Assembly: GCF_030687835.1 (NCBI RefSeq)
Contig: NZ_CP117449.1
Location: forward strand, 6,019,001 to 6,083,000
Source of the DNA: Pseudomonas hefeiensis
GTDB lineage: Bacteria > Pseudomonadota > Gammaproteobacteria > Pseudomonadales > Pseudomonadaceae
Length of the DNA: 64,000 nt
Direction: 5' to 3'
The notes below the pieces were generated by a model that saw only the letters and a program-made list of their open reading frames with translations, was not told the DNA's origin and ran no database searches. Positions 1-9,694 of this stretch are shown one piece after another (position 1 is the first letter of the stretch; every line of letters begins with the position of its first letter). The translations under genes and the position numbers were made by a program.

Positions 1-752
1 GCCTGCAACAGGCTCTTGGCAGTCAGGGCTGGGCCAGCGTAGCGTTGAACTGGCGCGGTTGCTCGGGAGAACCGAACCTGTTGCCCCGCAGCTATCACTC
101 CGGGGCCAGCGAAGACCTGGCCGCCGCCATCGCCCATCTGCGGGCCCGACGGCCCTTGGCACCGCTGTTTGCAGTGGGGTATTCACTGGGCGGTAACGTG
201 TTGCTCAAGCACCTGGGGGAAACGGGTGACGACAGTCAGTTGCAAGGAGCGGTCGCGGTTTCAGTACCGTTTCGCCTCGACCAGTGTGCCGATCGCATCG
301 GACAGGGGTTTTCCAGGTTTTATCAGGCCCATTTCATGCGCGAGATGGTGGCCTACGTGCGCAACAAGCAACGCCAGTTCCAGCACGACGGACGCCACGA
401 AGGGTTGGCGACTCTCACGGCGCTGGGCTCGCTGGAAAACATGCGCACCTTCTGGGACTTCGATGGGCGGGTGACGGCGCCACTGCACGGCTTCTCTGAC
501 GCGGCGGATTATTACCGCCGCGCCTCCAGTCGTTACTTTCTTGGCAGGATCAGCACGCCGACCCTGGTCATTCAGGCCTGCGACGATCCTTTTGTGTTTC
601 CCCACAGCTTACCCGAGCCTGGCGAGTTGTCCGCCTCTACCCAGCTTGAACTGCATGCACAAGGCGGGCATGTGGGTTTTGTCGACGGGAGCTTGCGCCG
701 CCCAGGGTATTACCTGGAGCGGAGAATCCCCAGTTGGCTGGCGGGCCTGTAA
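1..752 (+). CDS. YheT-like alpha/beta hydrolase, 5' truncated by window edge
   Basis: The reading frame is open from the first bases (codons begin at position 3), so the start lies outside the window. The visible part has the RGCSGEPN segment and the YSLGGN nucleophile elbow (Ser as nucleophile) typical of the YheT/UPF0017 hydrolase family. A late Asp in ACDDPFVFP and a His in GGHVGF complete a plausible Ser-Asp-His triad. The C-terminus ends normally at a TAA. The family is cytoplasmic and its substrate is poorly defined; esterase activity is usual. The TTG at 45 is only an in-frame codon, not the true start. Confidence 0.85.
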   Translation, partial: LQQALGSQGWASVALNWRGCSGEPNLLPRSYHSGASEDLAAAIAHLRARRPLAPLFAVGYSLGGNVLLKHLGETGDDSQLQGAVAVSVPFRLDQCADRIGQGFSRFYQAHFMREMVAYVRNKQRQFQHDGRHEGLATLTALGSLENMRTFWDFDGRVTAPLHGFSDAADYYRRASSRYFLGRISTPTLVIQACDDPFVFPHSLPEPGELSASTQLELHAQGGHVGFVDGSLRRPGYYLERRIPSWLAGL

Positions 753-877
753 TGCAGAAGCTGAGGAGTGCAACGAGGCTGCGATCTTTCCCGACCACTT
801 GAGGCCAGAGTGAAGGCAAGATCAAAAGATCGTCCGAACGCGACCCGAACCTTCGCCAGCTCCTAGGGGGCCTGCAT

Positions 878-1732
878 TCAGTCGCCGACGGCCCTTTGTC
901 TTTGGGGATCTGTGATCCACTCGCTCCACGAGCCGGCATACAACCGCCCTAACGGATACCCCGCCAGGCACAAGGCAAACAGGTTGTGGCATGCCGTCAC
1001 GCCGGAGCCGCAATAGGCCACCAATTCCGTCGGCGAGCGTCCTCCCAGTTTCTCGGCGAATCGCTGCTTGAGCTGGTCGACTGGCAGGAAGCGCCCGTCA
1101 GCCCCCAGGTTCTCGGTGAACGCTGCGCACTGCGCGCCCGGAATATGTCCGGCCACCGGATCGATCGGCTCGACTTCGCCCTTGAAACGCGGCAACGCCC
1201 GGGCATCGAGCAGGGTCATGTCCGGCTCACCGAGACGCTGCTCAAGCGCCTCGGCACTGAGTAGCAGGGTCGCGTCCGGTGAACCACTAAAGGTCCCGGG
1301 ACCGTTGACCGGTGGATCGAGACTCAAGGGCAAACCGGCACCATGCCAAGCCTTGAGCCCGCCGTCGAGGAGGTAAACGCCATCGCGTTTACCCAGCCAG
1401 GCCAGCAACCACCAGGCCCGGGCGGCATAGGCACCGGGACCGTCGTCATACAAAACGATGTCGCTGTCGTTGCCGATCCCCCAGGCCCGCAAACGCTTCA
1501 TCAGGACCTCAGGCTCCGGCAGCGGATGGCGGCCGGTCACGCCTTTGGTCACCGGCCCACTCAGGTCCCGCTCAAGATCGGCGAATGATGCCCCGGCAAT
1601 ATGGCCTTCGGCGTAACTGCGCTGGCCGTAGTCCGGGTCCTCCAGGGCAAAACGACAATCGAGGATCACCAGCCCGGGCTGTGACCTCCTGTGTTCCAGG
1701 GCTTGGGGACTGATGAGTTGCGCAATGGGCAT
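878..1732 (-). CDS. sseA: 3-mercaptopyruvate sulfurtransferase (rhodanese family)
   Basis: This 284-residue protein has two tandem rhodanese domains. The N-terminal inactive domain carries LDCRFALEDPDYG and HIAGASFADL; the C-terminal catalytic domain carries LLDARALPRF, GHIPGAQ and the active loop YCGSGVTACHN. The CGSGVTA loop is the form expected for 3-mercaptopyruvate sulfurtransferases, while thiosulfate-specific enzymes usually have CRxGxx(R/T). It should transfer sulfur from 3-mercaptopyruvate to a thiol acceptor or cyanide, in the cytoplasm. Length matches SseA. It ends close to the convergent YheT-like gene and lies downstream of the TetR gene on the same strand. Confidence 0.88.
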   Translation of the reverse strand: MPIAQLISPQALEHRRSQPGLVILDCRFALEDPDYGQRSYAEGHIAGASFADLERDLSGPVTKGVTGRHPLPEPEVLMKRLRAWGIGNDSDIVLYDDGPGAYAARAWWLLAWLGKRDGVYLLDGGLKAWHGAGLPLSLDPPVNGPGTFSGSPDATLLLSAEALEQRLGEPDMTLLDARALPRFKGEVEPIDPVAGHIPGAQCAAFTENLGADGRFLPVDQLKQRFAEKLGGRSPTELVAYCGSGVTACHNLFALCLAGYPLGRLYAGSWSEWITDPQRQRAVGD

Positions 1733-1765
1733 AACGGGCTCCTGTGGCTCGAACGAATTTGAATC

Positions 1766-2437
1766 CTACGGCCCTTCCTCCAGGGTCTGGGCCAGGGGGA
1801 CATAGAACTCTTTGAACAGCGCATCCACCGCTTCGCGGGCCTGATCAGTCACGAAACCGGCCTCTAGCACCAGTACTTGATAGACACCGCGCTTGATGGC
1901 CTGCTCGCTCAAGTGGTTGGAATTTTCCCGTGTGGTGCAGAGGAAACGGACCCAGGACGTGAGAATGATCCAGGCATTAAGGGTCAGGGACTCGATTTGC
2001 ACCCGGTCCATTTTCAGGATACCGGCAGCGACGAAGCCTTCGTAGATAGCGGTGCCGTGAATCAGGCTACGCTGGGAAAAACGACGATAGCGCGCGGCAA
2101 GGTCCGGGTCGCTGTCCAGCAGATGCTCCAGGTCTCGGTGCAGGAAACGGTAGCGCCACATCGCCGAGAGCAACTCCTGCAGATAGAAGCGCTTATCCTC
2201 GACGGTGGCCACCCGGCCTTGGGGCGGGCGCAGGAAACTGTCCACCAGGTTTTCGTACTCACTGAACAATACGGCGATGATCGCCTGCTTGTTGGGGAAG
2301 TGGTAGTAGAGATTGCCCGGGGACATATCCATATGGGCGGCGATATGGTTGGTGCTGACGCTGCGCTCACCCTGCTGATTGAACAGCTCCAGGCTGTTTT
2401 GCACGATGCGCTCGCTGGTTTTTATTCGTATGGCCAT
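1766..2437 (-). CDS. TetR-family transcriptional regulator
   Basis: 223 residues. The N-terminal TetR helix-turn-helix covers roughly residues 8-55 (IVQNSLELFNQQG, VSTNHIAAHMDMSPGNLYYHFPNKQAI), followed by an all-helical ligand-binding region with no recognisable specificity signature. It is divergent from the aldehyde dehydrogenase gene across a 149-bp gap containing a 16-bp palindrome inside a sigma70-like promoter. The likely role is repression of that dehydrogenase, and perhaps of itself. The inducer is unknown; an aromatic or long-chain aldehyde would fit the neighbour. Confidence 0.85.
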   Translation of the reverse strand: MAIRIKTSERIVQNSLELFNQQGERSVSTNHIAAHMDMSPGNLYYHFPNKQAIIAVLFSEYENLVDSFLRPPQGRVATVEDKRFYLQELLSAMWRYRFLHRDLEHLLDSDPDLAARYRRFSQRSLIHGTAIYEGFVAAGILKMDRVQIESLTLNAWIILTSWVRFLCTTRENSNHLSEQAIKRGVYQVLVLEAGFVTDQAREAVDALFKEFYVPLAQTLEEGP

Positions 2438-2526
2438 AGTTTGAGCTTTAATTCGACGAAAGCATTGAACGGCATCTTACGACCTATCGGTCACGGGACA
2501 AACCCAAAGGCGTTCGCGGATGCCGG

Positions 2527-2555
2527 TTGACTTTTTAGAGCATAAGCTCTAGAAA
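2527..2555 (+). promoter_or_regulatory. Promoter of aldehyde dehydrogenase with embedded operator palindrome
   Basis: TTGACT at 2527-2532 and TAGAAA at 2550-2555 are separated by 17 bp and resemble a sigma70 promoter pointing at the gene starting at 2587. Inside the spacer lies the palindrome TAGAGC-ATAA-GCTCTA (2536-2551). A 16-bp palindrome between -35 and -10, next to a divergent TetR gene, is a typical repressor site. This is an inference from sequence only. Confidence 0.5.
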
Positions 2556-2586
2556 ACACTCACTCTAATACTATCGGTGCCCGCCC

Positions 2587-4017
2587 ATGCCTGCCGACGT
2601 TGCTTACTTGCACGAAGCTCAACAGCACGTGGGCGAACTGAAGACGCTCTTCGACGTCCAGCGCCAGGCCTATGCCGCCCATCCGATGCCGCCCGCCGAG
2701 CAGCGGCGGCAATGGCTCAAGGCGTTGCGAGACTTATTGAGCAATGAACGACAGGCGTTGATCGACGCTATCAGCCAGGATTTCAGCCACCGCAGCGCGG
2801 ACGAAACGCTGCTGGCCGAGCTCATGCCGAGCCTGCACGGCATCCATTACGCCAGCCGACACCTCAAGGGCTGGATGAAATCTTCCCGGCGCAAGGTCGG
2901 CGTGGCCTTCCAGCCGGCGTCAGCCAAAGTGGTGTACCAACCGCTGGGCGTGGTCGGGGTCATCGTGCCCTGGAACTACCCGCTGTTCCTGGCCATCGGG
3001 CCGCTGGTGGGGGCTTTGTCGGCGGGTAACCGAGTAATGCTCAAGCTGAGCGAATCGACCCCTGCTACCGGGTTGCTGCTCAAGCAATTGCTGGCGCGAA
3101 TTTTCCCTCAGGATCTGGTGTGCGTGGTGCTCGGCGAGGCTGAGGTCGGCATGGCGTTTTCCAGGTTGCCCTTCGATCACTTGCTGTTCACCGGCGCCAC
3201 CAGCATCGGCAAGCACGTGATGCGCGCAGCCGCCGAGAACCTGACCCCGGTCACACTCGAACTGGGAGGCAAATCGCCCGCCATCGTATCCGCGGACGTG
3301 CCCCTCAAGGACGCCGCCGAGCGCATCGCATTCGGCAAAACCCTGAATGCCGGGCAAACCTGTGTCGCACCGGACTACGTGCTGGTACCGCAGAACCGTG
3401 TAGGAGAATTCGTTGAAGCGTATCGCGAAGCGGTTCGCGGGTTTTATCCGACCCTGACTGACAATCCGGACTACACCGCGATCATCAACGAACGACAATT
3501 AGCGCGGCTCAATGGCTACATCAGCGATGCCACCAGCAAGGGCGCGTTGCTGATCGAGTTGTTCGATCGAGGCCAGGGGCGACGCATGGCTCACAGCCTG
3601 TTGCTCAACGTCAGCGATGACATGACCGTCATGCAGGACGAAATCTTCGGCCCGCTGCTGCCCATCGTGCCCTATCAGGACCTGGACCAGGCATTTGCCT
3701 ACATCAATCAGCGGCCTCGCCCGCTGGCACTCTACTATTTTGGCTACAACAAGGCCGAACACAATCGCGTACTCAACGAGACCCATTCCGGCGGCGTTTG
3801 CTTGAACGACACGCTGCTGCACGTCGCCCAGGACGACTTGCCCTTCGGTGGCATTGGCGCCTCGGGAATGGGGCACTACCACGGGCACGAAGGCTTCCTG
3901 ACGTTCAGCAAGGCCAAGGGCGTACTGACCAAACAGCGGTTCAACGCCGCGAAACTGATTTACCCGCCTTACGGCAAGCCACTGCAGAAATTGATCCAGA
4001 AGTTGTTTGTCCGCTAG
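2587..4017 (+). CDS. calB: Coniferyl-aldehyde dehydrogenase (ALDH superfamily)
   Basis: The 476-residue protein belongs to the NAD(P)-dependent aldehyde dehydrogenase superfamily. It shows VIVPWNYPLFLAIGPL (nucleotide-fold entry), FTGATSIGKHV, the ELGGKSPAIV general-base Glu motif and the catalytic Cys in NAGQTCVAPDYVL. A C-terminal stretch (YPPYGKPLQKLIQKLF) resembles the CalB/fatty-aldehyde dehydrogenase group. CalB oxidises coniferyl aldehyde to ferulate in phenylpropanoid catabolism, but related enzymes take other hydrophobic aldehydes, so the substrate is inferred. The start at 2587 follows the divergent promoter. The Tat-signal and GMC genes that follow may form an oxidation pathway with it. 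Confidence 0.78.
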   Translation: MPADVAYLHEAQQHVGELKTLFDVQRQAYAAHPMPPAEQRRQWLKALRDLLSNERQALIDAISQDFSHRSADETLLAELMPSLHGIHYASRHLKGWMKSSRRKVGVAFQPASAKVVYQPLGVVGVIVPWNYPLFLAIGPLVGALSAGNRVMLKLSESTPATGLLLKQLLARIFPQDLVCVVLGEAEVGMAFSRLPFDHLLFTGATSIGKHVMRAAAENLTPVTLELGGKSPAIVSADVPLKDAAERIAFGKTLNAGQTCVAPDYVLVPQNRVGEFVEAYREAVRGFYPTLTDNPDYTAIINERQLARLNGYISDATSKGALLIELFDRGQGRRMAHSLLLNVSDDMTVMQDEIFGPLLPIVPYQDLDQAFAYINQRPRPLALYYFGYNKAEHNRVLNETHSGGVCLNDTLLHVAQDDLPFGGIGASGMGHYHGHEGFLTFSKAKGVLTKQRFNAAKLIYPPYGKPLQKLIQKLFVR

Positions 4018-4044
4018 CCGCAGTCTTTTCGGGTAATAACAATA

Positions 4045-4590
4045 ATGACCCCAAGCCTGATCGATACACCCGTCCTGTCACGCCGCGGCCTGCTGCAGTT
4101 CAGCCTCGGTGCCAGCGTCTTCCTGGTCACCGTCGGGTTGGGTGCCAGCCTGAGCGGTTGCCGGCCCAGCCGTTCGGCCAGCGGTCTTGTCGCCTTGCGT
4201 GACAACGACTTGGCGTTTTTGCGAGCGGTCATTCCGGTGATGCTGGATGGCTCCGTGGTCGCTGAAAAGCTTCCTGGCGCCGCGGAAGCGACCTTGCAAA
4301 GCCTGGACACCGCCCTGGCTCATCTGTCCCTGCCCATGCTCAAACTCACGCACCAGTTATTCGACGTGCTCACGCTGGGCATTACCCGTGGGCCACTGAC
4401 CGGGATCTGGGGCACGTGGGAAAACGCCAGCGCCGATGACATCCGAAAATTTCTCGATCGGTGGGAAAACAGCTCGCTGGACCTGCTTCGCCAGGGTCAT
4501 AGCTCGTTGCTGCAAATGATCATGATGGCGTGGTACAGCCGGGCCGAGGCCTGGGCGCATTGCAGATACCCTGGACCGCCGAAGATTTGA
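4045..4590 (+). CDS. Tat-signal protein, possible small subunit of a GMC dehydrogenase
   Basis: 181 residues starting with a twin-arginine type signal (LSRRGLLQFSLG, then a hydrophobic stretch ending near SGC at about residue 39). The rest is helical with no catalytic motif I recognise and no CxxCH haem site. It lies 27 bp after the aldehyde dehydrogenase and upstream of a GMC flavoprotein. In gluconate-2-dehydrogenase and fructose-dehydrogenase type enzymes, a small Tat-exported subunit carries the GMC subunit to the periplasm. That role is an inference from context and size. Confidence 0.6.
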   Translation: MTPSLIDTPVLSRRGLLQFSLGASVFLVTVGLGASLSGCRPSRSASGLVALRDNDLAFLRAVIPVMLDGSVVAEKLPGAAEATLQSLDTALAHLSLPMLKLTHQLFDVLTLGITRGPLTGIWGTWENASADDIRKFLDRWENSSLDLLRQGHSSLLQMIMMAWYSRAEAWAHCRYPGPPKI

Positions 4591-4605
4591 AACCGAGCGG
4601 GCTCT

Positions 4606-4673
4606 ATCGCGGGCAAGCCTTGCTCCCACAGTGGATCGCCGGGCACCTGTGGGAGCAAAGCTTGCTCGCGATG
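4606..4673. repeat. REP element pair (inverted)
   Basis: Two oppositely oriented copies of the Pseudomonas REP core (GGGCAAGCCTTGCTCCCACA and TGTGGGAGCAAAGCTTGCTC) between the Tat-protein gene and the GMC gene. Such pairs can fold into a long hairpin in the transcript. Confidence 0.8.
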
Positions 4674-4723
4674 GCTGACTCAAGCGCGCCGCCCCCACTC
4701 AGACACAACAAGAGACCCCAAAC

Positions 4724-6319
4724 ATGCCCGTATCCGACCCCTTTCGCGAAGGCCTGGCCCGCGGCTGGACCACCTACAACGGTGCGCAGTTGGCCCAGGA
4801 CCTGACCCTGGAAGCGGACGTAGCGATCATCGGCAGCGGCGCCGGTGGGGGTACCACGGCCGAAATCCTCAGCGCCGCCGGCTACAAGGTGTTGTTGATC
4901 GAGGAGGGCCCCCTCAAAACCAGTCATGACTTCAAGCTGCTCGAGGACCAGGCCTACACCAGCCTTTACCAGGAAGGCCTCGGACGCATGAGCAAGGACG
5001 GCGCCATCACCATTCTCCAGGGCCGGGCAGTGGGTGGCACGACACTGATCAACTGGACCTCCTGCTTCCGCACGCCCGATCAAACCCTTGATCATTGGGT
5101 CACCGAGCACAACGTCAAGGGTCACAGCCCTGAGGAGATGGCGCCCTGGTTCGAAAAAATGGAACAGCGCCTGGGGGTGGCGCCCTGGCCGATTCCGCCC
5201 AATGCCAACAACGACGTGATCCGCAAAGGCTGTGAACAGCTGGGCTATAGCTGGCACGTCATCCCGCGCAATGTGCGCGGTTGCTGGAACCTGGGCTATT
5301 GCGGCATGGGCTGCCCGACCAACGCCAAGCAGTCGATGCTGGTCACCACCATTCCGGCCACGCTGGACAAGGGCGGCGCGCTGCTTTACCTGGCACGGGC
5401 CGAACGGCTGATGATCAAAAACGATGCGGTTGTCGGCCTCGAATGCCTGGCCATGGACGAGCGCTGCGTGGCGCCGACAGGGCGGCACATCACGGTCAAG
5501 GCGCGGCATTACGTACTGGCCGGCGGCAGCATCAACAGCCCGGCCTTGCTGTTGCGCTCCGAAGCGCCGGACCCGCACGCGCGCCTGGGTAAACGCACCT
5601 TCCTGCACCTGGTGAACATGTCGGCCGGTCAATTCGACGAGGTGATCAATCCGTTCTACGGCGCGCCACAATCGATTTATTCAGATCATTTCCAGTGGCA
5701 GGACGGCACCACCGGCAAGATGTCCTACAAACTGGAAGTGCCGCCCCTGCACCCGGCCCTCGCCGCAGCGCTGCTGGGCGGGTTTGGCAGCGAGAATGCC
5801 GAGCACATGGCGCAACTGCCCCACACCCACGCCATGCTGGCGCTACTGCGCGATGGTTTTCACCCGGACAGCAGCGGCGGCAACGTTCAGTTGCGCAGCG
5901 ACGGCACACCTGTGCTCGACTACGCGGTGTCACCTTATGCCTGGGACGGTTTGCGCCGGGCGTTTCACAGCATGGCCGAGATTCAGTTCGCCGGCGGAGC
6001 CAGGGCGGTCATGCCAATGCACAGCGACGCCCGTTACGTGAAAACCCTGGCCCAGGCCCGTACGCTGATCGACGACTTGGACCTTGCCCTGTACCGCACG
6101 CGCCTGGGCAGCGCCCATGTGATGGGTGGTTGCGCCATGGGCGAAGATCCGAAAAGCGCCGTCACCGACAGCCTTGGGCGCCATCATCAATTGAGTAATG
6201 TTTCCATCCATGATGGCTCGCTGTTCCCCACCAGCATTGGCGCCAATCCGCAATTATCGGTGTACGGGCTGACGGCACAATTGGCGACCTCCCTGGCCGA
6301 TCGCTTGAAAAATCCATGA
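4724..6319 (+). CDS. GMC-family FAD-dependent oxidoreductase
   Basis: 531 residues. An N-terminal FAD-binding Rossmann motif appears at about residues 34-55 (VAIIGSGAGGGTTAEIL, then LLIEEGP). A GRAVGGTTLINW motif is near residue 100, a cysteine-containing segment GCWNLGYCGMGCPTNAK is near 190, and the GMC C-terminal domain has HVMGGCAMG and SIGANPQLSVYGL. These fit alcohol or sugar dehydrogenases of the GMC superfamily. There is no Tat signal of its own, so export with the upstream Tat protein is possible. Substrate unknown; an alcohol feeding the upstream aldehyde dehydrogenase would make sense. Confidence 0.8.
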   Translation: MPVSDPFREGLARGWTTYNGAQLAQDLTLEADVAIIGSGAGGGTTAEILSAAGYKVLLIEEGPLKTSHDFKLLEDQAYTSLYQEGLGRMSKDGAITILQGRAVGGTTLINWTSCFRTPDQTLDHWVTEHNVKGHSPEEMAPWFEKMEQRLGVAPWPIPPNANNDVIRKGCEQLGYSWHVIPRNVRGCWNLGYCGMGCPTNAKQSMLVTTIPATLDKGGALLYLARAERLMIKNDAVVGLECLAMDERCVAPTGRHITVKARHYVLAGGSINSPALLLRSEAPDPHARLGKRTFLHLVNMSAGQFDEVINPFYGAPQSIYSDHFQWQDGTTGKMSYKLEVPPLHPALAAALLGGFGSENAEHMAQLPHTHAMLALLRDGFHPDSSGGNVQLRSDGTPVLDYAVSPYAWDGLRRAFHSMAEIQFAGGARAVMPMHSDARYVKTLAQARTLIDDLDLALYRTRLGSAHVMGGCAMGEDPKSAVTDSLGRHHQLSNVSIHDGSLFPTSIGANPQLSVYGLTAQLATSLADRLKNP

Positions 6320-6386
6320 GTTTGCGGATTATTCGCCCTGTCTATAGTGCTTACTTACCCCACAGCCGACTTGGCCGACCGAGTAG

Positions 6387-7302
<916 letters not shown>

Positions 7303-7330
7303 GCCAGAAGACTCTGTAGCGCTTGTGCAG

Positions 7331-7434
7331 GCCTCATCGCGAGCAGGCTCGCTCCCACAGGGACCGGCTGTGTTCACAAAGTTTGTGTCTTAAGCAAAAT
7401 CCCTTGTGGGAGCGAGCCTGCTCGCGATGAGGCC
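7331..7434. repeat. REP element pair (inverted)
   Basis: CATCGCGAGCAGGCTCGCTC near 7334 and its inverted partner TGTGGGAGCGAGCCTGCTCG near 7405, separated by about 40 bp, between the convergent ferredoxin gene and the small secreted-protein gene. Confidence 0.85.
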
Positions 7435-7450
7435 AGCAGCCACAGCGAAA

Positions 7451-7768
7451 TCACTCCTGCTCAAACCCCTCGCCAACACACCCCAGGCACCGCACAAACG
7501 TCGCCTTCGCCGGATCCACCACCAACGCCTTCCCCGCGTCACCGACGCCACCGCCCAATGCAGTGAAGGGTAACGACACCACAAATGCCCCGGCACCGAT
7601 CACGGTGGCGGCGAGCAGCAATGGGCGGGCGATCAGCAGGTCGCCGATCATGGCGTAGGCAGGCGGATTCTGGATGGTGTAGCGCGGGTCGCCGCTGCCG
7701 CTGTTCGCCTGGGCAGGCAAACCGATACACAACAGCAGCGCGAGAACGACAGGTCGAAGCAGATTCAT
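7451..7768 (-). CDS. Small exported hypothetical protein
   Basis: 105 residues. An N-terminal signal peptide ([21 protein letters not shown]) is followed by a short mature protein with one hydrophobic segment ([19 protein letters not shown]) and a C-terminal pair of cysteines (RCLGCVG). No known function is visible. It lies just downstream of mutM on the same strand, so it may be cotranscribed with mutM. Confidence 0.7.
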   Translation of the reverse strand: MNLLRPVVLALLLCIGLPAQANSGSGDPRYTIQNPPAYAMIGDLLIARPLLLAATVIGAGAFVVSLPFTALGGGVGDAGKALVVDPAKATFVRCLGCVGEGFEQE

Positions 7769-7821
7769 CGGGCGATCCTTCGGGGGCTAAGTGGCCCCTA
7801 GACTATAGACCGTAGGACGGA

Positions 7822-8634
7822 TCAGCTCTGGCAGCGCGGGCACCAGACGCTGGCGCGCTGGCCCAGGCGGATTTCCCGCAGCCCCGTGCCGCAGACCTTA
7901 CATGACTCGCCACCCCGGCCATACACGAACAGTTCCTGCTGGAAGTAACCCGGCTGGCCGTCTCCCCCGATGAAATCACGTAGCGTTGTACCGCCGCGCT
8001 CGATGGCATGGGCAAGGATGCGTTTGATCTCGATCGCCAGTTTCAGGTAGCGCGCCCGGGAAATGCCTCCGGCCTCCCGACGCGGGTCGATCCCGGCGGC
8101 GAACAACGCTTCGGTCGCATAGATATTGCCCACCCCCACCACCACGGCGTTATCCATGATGAACGGCTTGACCGCCATGGAACGCCCTCGCGAGAGCTGG
8201 AACAGACGCTCGCCATCGAATAGATCGGTCAACGGTTCCGGCCCGAGGCGAATCAGCAGTTCGTGGTTGAGCGGGTCGAGGCTCCAGAGCATCGCCCCGA
8301 AGCGGCGCGGGTCGGTGTAGCGCAAGGCCAGGCCGGATTCCAGCTCGATGTCCACATGCTCATGTTTGGCGGCGGGCATGCCGATTTCCACCAGCCGCAG
8401 GTTGCCGGACATGCCCAAGTGGCTGATCAAGGTGCCGACTTCGGCGTTGATCAGCAAGTACTTGGCTCGCCGGTCCACCTGCACGATCCGCTGCCCTGAC
8501 AGTCGCACGTCAAGGTCTTCGGGAATCGGCCAGCGCAATCGTCGATCGCGCACGACCACGCGGCTGACACGCTGCCCTTCCAGGTGTGGCGCAATTCCGC
8601 GGCGAGTGGTTTCGACTTCCGGCAGTTCTGGCAT
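7822..8634 (-). CDS. mutM: Formamidopyrimidine-DNA glycosylase (Fpg/MutM)
   Basis: 270 residues beginning with the diagnostic [13 protein letters not shown], where Pro2 is the catalytic nucleophile after Met removal and Glu3 is also catalytic. A conserved Lys lies in the early beta-strand region, and a C-terminal four-cysteine zinc finger (CKVCG...CPRCQ) binds DNA. It excises 8-oxoguanine and formamidopyrimidines and cleaves the abasic site. Length and motifs are normal. Confidence 0.97.
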   Translation of the reverse strand: MPELPEVETTRRGIAPHLEGQRVSRVVVRDRRLRWPIPEDLDVRLSGQRIVQVDRRAKYLLINAEVGTLISHLGMSGNLRLVEIGMPAAKHEHVDIELESGLALRYTDPRRFGAMLWSLDPLNHELLIRLGPEPLTDLFDGERLFQLSRGRSMAVKPFIMDNAVVVGVGNIYATEALFAAGIDPRREAGGISRARYLKLAIEIKRILAHAIERGGTTLRDFIGGDGQPGYFQQELFVYGRGGESCKVCGTGLREIRLGQRASVWCPRCQS

Positions 8635-8679
8635 GGGGGTTCTCGAATAAGGCGAAGGCCTGGAGCTGGTTTTCGACGC

Positions 8680-9555
8680 CTAGCGAGTGGCGAGGTCGCG
8701 AATTTCCTGTTTCTGGGTCTGGAAATCGTATTCCGACAAACCGATGTAATCGAGCACCAGAGCGCCGACACACGACCACTCATGGTCTACCGGCTGATTG
8801 CCCAGGACCCGGTGCGATGCGCAGATGTTTTCAGACATTTTCAGGATCGCCAGCAGGTTTTTCAGCTGACTGTTGTTGCGTGACGTCTCATCGCTGAAAA
8901 TCGCCAGGGCGTTGTGGTGGTTGGCGATGGCCTGGCTGACATGGTCCGGCAGGCGCCAGGATTTGGAAGTGTAATACCCGACCACCGCATGGTTGGTATT
9001 GAATACGCGGTTCTCGGTGTCCACCACCCGGCACTCGGCGCTGGCATTTGCGTAGGCCTGCTCCAGCACACTCATGTAATTGGGGAACTGCTTGAGCATC
9101 AACGGCACGCCGCAATCATGGAACAGCCCCAAAGCGTAGGCTTCATCACCATTTTCCAGGCCGACGCGCTTGGCCAGGGTCAGGCAGGTCATCGCCACGT
9201 CCTGGGCCGTATCCCAGAAACGATTCAGGGTGACGATGGCATCATCGTGCAACTCGCCCTTGATCGACTGCGCGTTGATCAGGTTGATGATCGAACGGCT
9301 GCCCAGCAGGTTCACCGCGCGCTGAATCGAAGTGATCTTATTGCGCAGGCCGTAGTACGGCGAATTGACGATCTTGAGCAAGGCACCCGAGAGGCCCGGG
9401 TCCTGGGAGATCAGCTTGGCAATGGTCTCCAGGTCCGGATCAGGCATGTACTGCTCCATCTGCAGATCCACCATGATCTGCGGCTGGGGCGGCACACTGA
9501 TGCCTTGCAGGGACTGTTGGATCTGTGCGGCGGAAAGCTCTTCGGACATGGGCAT
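8680..9555 (-). CDS. HDOD-domain protein
   Basis: 291 residues. The HDOD domain covers about residues 18-220, with the pattern LISQDPGLSGALLKIVNSPYYGL, the ALGLFHDCGVPLML segment and VGYYTSKSWRLPDHVSQAIANHH. There is no GGDEF, EAL or receiver domain. HDOD proteins are usually signalling adaptors without phosphodiesterase activity. It is upstream of mutM on the same strand, 45 bp away. Confidence 0.85.
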   Translation of the reverse strand: MPMSEELSAAQIQQSLQGISVPPQPQIMVDLQMEQYMPDPDLETIAKLISQDPGLSGALLKIVNSPYYGLRNKITSIQRAVNLLGSRSIINLINAQSIKGELHDDAIVTLNRFWDTAQDVAMTCLTLAKRVGLENGDEAYALGLFHDCGVPLMLKQFPNYMSVLEQAYANASAECRVVDTENRVFNTNHAVVGYYTSKSWRLPDHVSQAIANHHNALAIFSDETSRNNSQLKNLLAILKMSENICASHRVLGNQPVDHEWSCVGALVLDYIGLSEYDFQTQKQEIRDLATR

Positions 9556-9694
9556 ACACTCTGGGTCAGGCGGCGATTCTAACCCTTAAAGATGGATCCG
9601 ATACACCGTCGGGCAAATTGCACCACATGTCCACCACAAGCCCCGCCCGCGCCGCAACACGCTATACTCCCGCTCTTTTTTCCGGAGCGACGTC

